Part shown: in pieces, positions 60,351 to 64,000 of the stretch
How the letters are laid out: each line of letters starts with the position of its first letter
How positions within the stretch are numbered: the first letter of the stretch is position 1
Assembly (NCBI GenBank): GCA_942492815.1
Contig: OW818658.1
Coordinates: 6,076,001-6,140,000, forward strand
From: JAEUWI01 sp942492815
Lineage (GTDB): Bacteria; Hydrogenedentota; Hydrogenedentia; Hydrogenedentales; JAEUWI01
Direction: 5' to 3'
DNA: 64,000 bases
Notes under the pieces: generated by a model
What the model was told of the DNA's origin: nothing
The model's database searches: none
What the model saw: the letters and a program-made list of their open reading frames with translations, nothing else
Made by a program: the position numbers and the translations under genes

Positions 60351-61250
60351 CTATCGTCCCGAGTTCGGTTCTACATTAAAAGCGCCGATCGCCACGAAGT
60401 CCGGATTCAGATCCATGCCGCTGCGGGTGTGCTCGCGACTGATCGTCTGCGTGCGGCCGTCGCTCAGCGTATAGGTCGTTTCCATGCGCGCGCTCACGGG
60501 CACGGACTTGCCATTGATCTTCTCCACGGCCACGTTGTCCATGGTGAATTGCGTGCGCTGCACCGACGTGCCGTCCACGGTCATCTTGCCGAGGCGCGAA
60601 AGGTCCTTGTACTGATCGCCATTGTTCTTTACCACTTCGGCCTTGCGCAGCGTTGCGTCGTCGCTCTCATCGAGCCACAGCGTGTATATGCCATGCTTCG
60701 ACGTCGCTTCCACCACCACGCAGGGGGTGTCGCCCACCACTTCGATTTCCGGACGCACCTTCACACTCTTCGCTTCGCGCAGCACCTGGGGCAGGGGCTC
60801 CAGATCGCCCGCGAGATACCCATCCAGCGCTTCACCGCCATGGAGCAGGTCCACGGCAAAAGCCCGGGCTTCGTGCTCCGCCGCAGGCTTGGCTACGGGG
60901 GCCACATCCGATTCTTCCCCCGTGCGAAGTGCAACCCGAGTCGTGGGCGTCATTACCAGCCGTTCATACTGCATTGCAGCATCCGCGGCGAGGGCAGGGG
61001 CGGCCCCGGCGCTTACATCAAGCTTCTTACCGTCGCGACAATAGCGTTGCACATAATTCTGTGGTTGGGCAGCCACTTCGGAGCCCAGGGGGGTGACATT
61101 TTCCGTAGTATTTGCCGTGAAGAAGAGTTTCGGCAGGTCGTAGGAGGATTCGAGAGCCGAGATGATGGCCTCGGGTTGGGGCGGGCCCGCAAGTGCGGGA
61201 AGGGCGGCGATGGCCGATAAACCCATGAAAACCAGTGACTTACGCAACAT
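60351..61250 (-). CDS. Exported LolA/DUF2092-like protein
   Basis: A 299-residue protein with a signal peptide (ALPALA cleavage, about residue 21). The second half matches the LolA/DUF2092 fold: LPQVLREAKSVKVRPEIEVV, CVVVEATSKHGIYTLWLDE, LRKAEVVKNNGDQYKDLS. It carries lipids or acts as an envelope scaffold by family analogy, but this is not demonstrated. AAAGGAG precedes ATG 61250; the frame beyond is a dispersed repeat. Related in fold to the lipoprotein at 12791. Confidence 0.78.
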   Translation of the reverse strand: MLRKSLVFMGLSAIAALPALAGPPQPEAIISALESSYDLPKLFFTANTTENVTPLGSEVAAQPQNYVQRYCRDGKKLDVSAGAAPALAADAAMQYERLVMTPTTRVALRTGEESDVAPVAKPAAEHEARAFAVDLLHGGEALDGYLAGDLEPLPQVLREAKSVKVRPEIEVVGDTPCVVVEATSKHGIYTLWLDESDDATLRKAEVVKNNGDQYKDLSRLGKMTVDGTSVQRTQFTMDNVAVEKINGKSVPVSARMETTYTLSDGRTQTISREHTRSGMDLNPDFVAIGAFNVEPNSGR

Positions 61251-61363
61251 TGGATAAACTCCTTTGTGGTTGATTGGCCGCGAAGTGCCTTTTTTGCGTG
61301 GCAAACGCGGTTCACTGCACCGTAGGAGTAGAATGCCCCGGGGAGCAAAAAGGTTCCCGCCGA

Positions 61364-61465
61364 GGGGACCGTCCTGCACGAAAAGGGCCCCGGAATTGCC
61401 ATCCGCACTCCGGCCATCTACGCACCTCGACCAAAGAGCCCCGCCAGGCGTGCGGGACCGTCCCC
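61364..61465. repeat. Hairpin-ended repeat, upstream of chrA
   Basis: GGGGACCGTCCTGCACG (61364-61380) and CGTGCGGGACCGTCCCC (61449-61465) are near-complementary ends of a 102-base element. A second copy in the same orientation lies at 62934-63036. It fills part of the 311-base gap before chrA. No gene seen in the gap. Confidence 0.78.
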
Positions 61466-61561
61466 CGTTTTTCACCCCCACTTTACATTCCCCGCACCCC
61501 GCCGCTACTATCGAGCAACCTTCCAACCCCAAACCGCCGCCCAGCCATTCAAGGAAGCCCC

Positions 61562-62932
61562 ATGGACGCGGACAACCGCACCGACATTCCTGAATTCCCC
61601 ACCGCCCACCCCGAGTTCAATGAGGCCCTGCGCACCTGGGGCTACATCGGCCTCAACAGCTTTGGCGGGCCCGCAGGGCAGATCGCGGTGATGCACCGGG
61701 TGCTGGTGGACGAGAAACGGTGGATCAGCGAAGAGCGCTTTCTCCACGCGCTGAACTACTGCATGCTGCTGCCCGGACCCGAGGCCCAGCAACTGGCGGT
61801 CTATGTGGGCTGGCTGCTCCATGGCGTGCGCGGGGGATTGACGGCGGGGCTGTTGTTTGTGTGGCCCGGCGCCCTGGCCATTCTGCTGTTGAGTTATCTT
61901 TATGCGGGCTACCAGCAAGTCGGGCTCGTGCAGGCGATATTCTTCGGACTGAAAGCCGCCGTGCTCGCGATTGTGGCGGAGGCCGTGCTGCGCATTGGAC
62001 GCCGCGCGCTTAAGTCGCGCTTTCAGGTCGGGCTCGCCGCCGCGGCCTTTGCCGCCATCTATTTCTTCAACGTGCCCTTTCCGTTCATCGTTCTTGGAGC
62101 GGCGATCATCGGGCTACTACGCGCGAAGACCGTGGGCGAGACTCTGTCCGTACCGTCGAATAACGAGGCGCGCGCTGCGGATGCGGTGCTGGAGAGTCAC
62201 GGCGCGGTGACGGCGGCACCCGCTTTGCGCCGGTCGCTCAAGGTGGGCGCGATCTGGCTGGCCCTGTGGTTTGCGCCGGTGGCGATGCTCTTCGTATTCG
62301 CGGGTCCCGACTCGGTGTACTTCAAGGTGAGCGCTTTCTTCAGCCAGGCGGCCACCGTCACTTTCGGAGGGGCCTATTCCGTGCTCGCCTATATCGCCCA
62401 GGAAGCGGTGAACACCCATGGCTGGCTCAAGCCCGGCGAGATGCTGGACGGACTGGCCATGGCCGAGACAACGCCGGGCCCGCTGATCATGGTGGTGCAG
62501 TTTGTCGGCTTCATGGCGGCCTTCCGCGAGCCCGGTGCGCTGAATCCCATGGTCGCGGGCACGCTGGCGGCCATGCTGACCACGTGGGTTACTTTTGCGC
62601 CGTGCTTCCTGTGGATCTTTCTCGGCGCGCCGTACATCGAAGCCCTGCGCGGCAACAAAGCCCTCAACGCGGCGCTCTCCGCCATCACCGCTGCCGTGGT
62701 GGGCGTCATTCTCAATCTCGCCGTGTGGTTCGCGCTCCACGCCATCTTCGCGACGGTCCACGAAGTACACGGCTTCGGCGGGCGGCTTTTTGTGCCCGAG
62801 TGGAACACGATCAACTGGGCAGCGGCAGTGCTTGCGGTCGGGGCGTTGGTTGCGACCTTCCGCTTTCACGTCGGCATGGTGAAAGTGCTCGCGGCATGCG
62901 CCCTGGGCGGGGTGCTGATGAGTTTGGCGTAG
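61562..62932 (+). CDS. chrA: Chromate transporter (long-chain CHR family)
   Basis: A membrane protein that exports chromate; some relatives are of unknown substrate. 456 residues from ATG 61562 (AAGGAAG upstream). Two homologous halves, each with the CHR signature: GLNSFGGPAGQIAVM near 29-43 and AATVTFGGAYSVLAY near 267-281. PGPEAQQLAVYVGWL and TPGPLIMVVQFVGF repeat likewise. About ten transmembrane helices. It is flanked on both sides by direct copies of one hairpin-ended repeat. Confidence 0.92.
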   Translation: MDADNRTDIPEFPTAHPEFNEALRTWGYIGLNSFGGPAGQIAVMHRVLVDEKRWISEERFLHALNYCMLLPGPEAQQLAVYVGWLLHGVRGGLTAGLLFVWPGALAILLLSYLYAGYQQVGLVQAIFFGLKAAVLAIVAEAVLRIGRRALKSRFQVGLAAAAFAAIYFFNVPFPFIVLGAAIIGLLRAKTVGETLSVPSNNEARAADAVLESHGAVTAAPALRRSLKVGAIWLALWFAPVAMLFVFAGPDSVYFKVSAFFSQAATVTFGGAYSVLAYIAQEAVNTHGWLKPGEMLDGLAMAETTPGPLIMVVQFVGFMAAFREPGALNPMVAGTLAAMLTTWVTFAPCFLWIFLGAPYIEALRGNKALNAALSAITAAVVGVILNLAVWFALHAIFATVHEVHGFGGRLFVPEWNTINWAAAVLAVGALVATFRFHVGMVKVLAACALGGVLMSLA

Positions 62933-62933
62933 G

Positions 62934-63062
62934 GGGGACCGTCCTGCACGTCAAGGCGCCAGACCAGACGAGGTGCTCGACGATGCTCAATATCACTCGA
63001 CCAAGGGAACCCCACTTGGCGTGCGGGACCGTCCCCCGTTTTTAAAAACGCGGGACGGTCCC
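62934..63062. repeat. Hairpin-ended repeat, downstream of chrA
   Basis: Ends GGGGACCGTCCTGCACG (62934-62950) and CGTGCGGGACCGTCCCC (63020-63036), identical to the upstream copy's ends. The middle has diverged, but CTCGACCAAGGGAACC is shared. An extra TTTTTAAAAACG and GGGACGGTCCC follow to 63062. It begins 2 bases after the chrA stop. Confidence 0.8.
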
Positions 63063-63070
63063 GTCGCGCT

Positions 63071-64000
63071 TCATTGCTGCGTGGCAAAATACATCGCGCC
63101 GATGGCGGCGGCGGACAGGAGCACCGCGAAGGTGATCTTGATCCAGCTCCAGGGGCGTTCGCCTTGGACTTCGCCGGTGCGGCCGTTCACCAGAAAACGG
63201 TAGATCTTGTTGTGATAGCGGTAGGCGCTGATCCAGATGGGCAGGAGGATGTGCTTGAAGGTGATGCGGCTGTATTGGGTGGACACCTGATGGATCAACT
63301 GCACGTCGCCGCCGATATCGTGACGGATGGTGTCGCGGATGACGGGGTCCATCCTGTACTTGGCATACTCGAAGCCGGACTCCAGGGTGACGTGGTAGCT
63401 TTCGGCCTTGAACCCGCTGAGGTACTCGTCCTGATAGGGCGAAATGTTGGAAAGGTCCCAGGGCTCCAGGGCGTCGGTCTTTTCCTTGGGCAAGGAATCG
63501 CTCGCGAGCACGAGGACATCGTCGAAGCCATTGCGCACGCGGCCGCTGGCGGGGTACCAGTGGGTTTTCTGCACCATGCGGTTCTGGGTCTGGTTGCGTC
63601 CATTGACGTTGACCGTGTAGGTCTCCGTTACCCAGTAGTGCTCGCCGCGCTGGCCGGTGTACTGGGTGTCGGCCTGGCAGTCGAAGGTCCAGTAGGGCAT
63701 GTACACGCCCTGGAGGCGCTCCACCTGCTTCGCGCGTTGCTTCAGCGCGTTCGGGGCAAACCAGAGGCTGTTAATCCAATCGCGGAAGGCCGTCTGGGCA
63801 TCTTCCCGGCGAATCTTAAAAGAGAGGAGGCCGGCGGGCTTAAATACGCGCTTCGCCACCGCGGCCTGCACGATGGGCGTGCCACAGAAGGGGCACTCAT
63901 CGGCGGCCACATTGGCCCCCAGCGTGGAGGAAGCGCCGCAGGAGCCGCACTTGACCTCCATGCGCTCTTCCATATCTTCCGTAACGGCGAGATTCTCGAG
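63071..64000 (-). CDS. Zinc-ribbon membrane protein (5' end outside window)
   Basis: 309 visible residues; the frame is open through to base 64000, so the start is beyond the window. It begins with a zinc ribbon (VKCGSCGASSTLGANVAADECPFCGTP, two CxxC pairs; read as CGSC and CPFC). A cytosolic beta-rich domain follows (YMPYWTFDCQADTQYTGQRG, KHILLPIWISAYRYHNKIYR, FLVNGRTGEVQGERPWSW), and a C-terminal transmembrane helix (IKITFAVLLSAAAIGAMYFA). Such proteins are often annotated as replication restart-like or hypothetical; function is not known. Confidence 0.75.
   Translation of the reverse strand, partial: LENLAVTEDMEERMEVKCGSCGASSTLGANVAADECPFCGTPIVQAAVAKRVFKPAGLLSFKIRREDAQTAFRDWINSLWFAPNALKQRAKQVERLQGVYMPYWTFDCQADTQYTGQRGEHYWVTETYTVNVNGRNQTQNRMVQKTHWYPASGRVRNGFDDVLVLASDSLPKEKTDALEPWDLSNISPYQDEYLSGFKAESYHVTLESGFEYAKYRMDPVIRDTIRHDIGGDVQLIHQVSTQYSRITFKHILLPIWISAYRYHNKIYRFLVNGRTGEVQGERPWSWIKITFAVLLSAAAIGAMYFATQQ

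Noticed and set aside
1..64000. tRNA or rRNA genes
   Set aside because: No T-loop consensus with a matching acceptor stem was found by eye. A tRNAscan-SE/Rfam search would settle it.

Overview
The window is GC-rich (roughly 60 percent by eye), almost fully coding bacterial chromosome. It contains about fifty genes and no rRNA, tRNA, transposase or prophage that I can see. Three traits point to an uncultured, sugar-degrading Gram-negative lineage at the edge of the PVC/Planctomycetota group, with Candidatus Hydrogenedentota my best guess (inference, not proven): Tat-exported Gfo/Idh/MocA oxidoreductases beside a GH29 fucosidase, many lipoproteins, and a giant BACON-repeat surface protein with a Gly-Glu linker and a C-terminal membrane anchor. 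Start codons include several TTG and GTG. Layout: 1-5.5 kb holds ribosomal protein S4, purA and mfd. 5.7-9.3 kb holds a secreted aldose epimerase, an Rrf2 regulator, a short response regulator and a family 2 glycosyltransferase. 9.4-13.8 kb is a run of lipoprotein and envelope genes, two of them tandem paralogues. 13.8-23.6 kb (minus strand) holds an unknown protein, an AT-rich HigB/HigA-like toxin-antitoxin pair with a clear promoter and operator, a family 4 uracil-DNA glycosylase followed by a histidine kinase and a sigma-54 activator, and the BACON protein. 23.8-34.3 kb (minus strand) is a housekeeping run read ftsH-folP-glmM-pdxJ-tilS-hpt, then a type II secretion F protein, a parvulin and a ferredoxin. 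34.6-44.2 kb holds htpG, a degenerate MA-like peptidase with a PDZ domain, an MBL-fold hydrolase, and a divergent glgP/nagB pair with two palindromic candidate operators. 46.5-52.9 kb is a 7-deazaguanine (queuosine precursor) locus with queE, a double-domain queD and queF on plus and queC on minus. A large propeller-type sensor kinase and an S23 four-helix-bundle gene sit between queF and queC. 53-60 kb is carbohydrate-related. 60-64 kb holds a LolA-like protein, the chromate transporter chrA and a zinc-ribbon membrane protein cut by the window end. The most unusual layer is intergenic. About a dozen gaps carry quasi-palindromes whose arms are short tandem repeats of 7 or 9 bases, in several word classes. 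Two further dispersed hairpin families begin 2-8 bases after stop codons, and a third, 37-40 base palindrome family occurs three times. One period-7 array forms the inverted ends of a cassette-like S23 gene and supplies the stop codons of both flanking genes.
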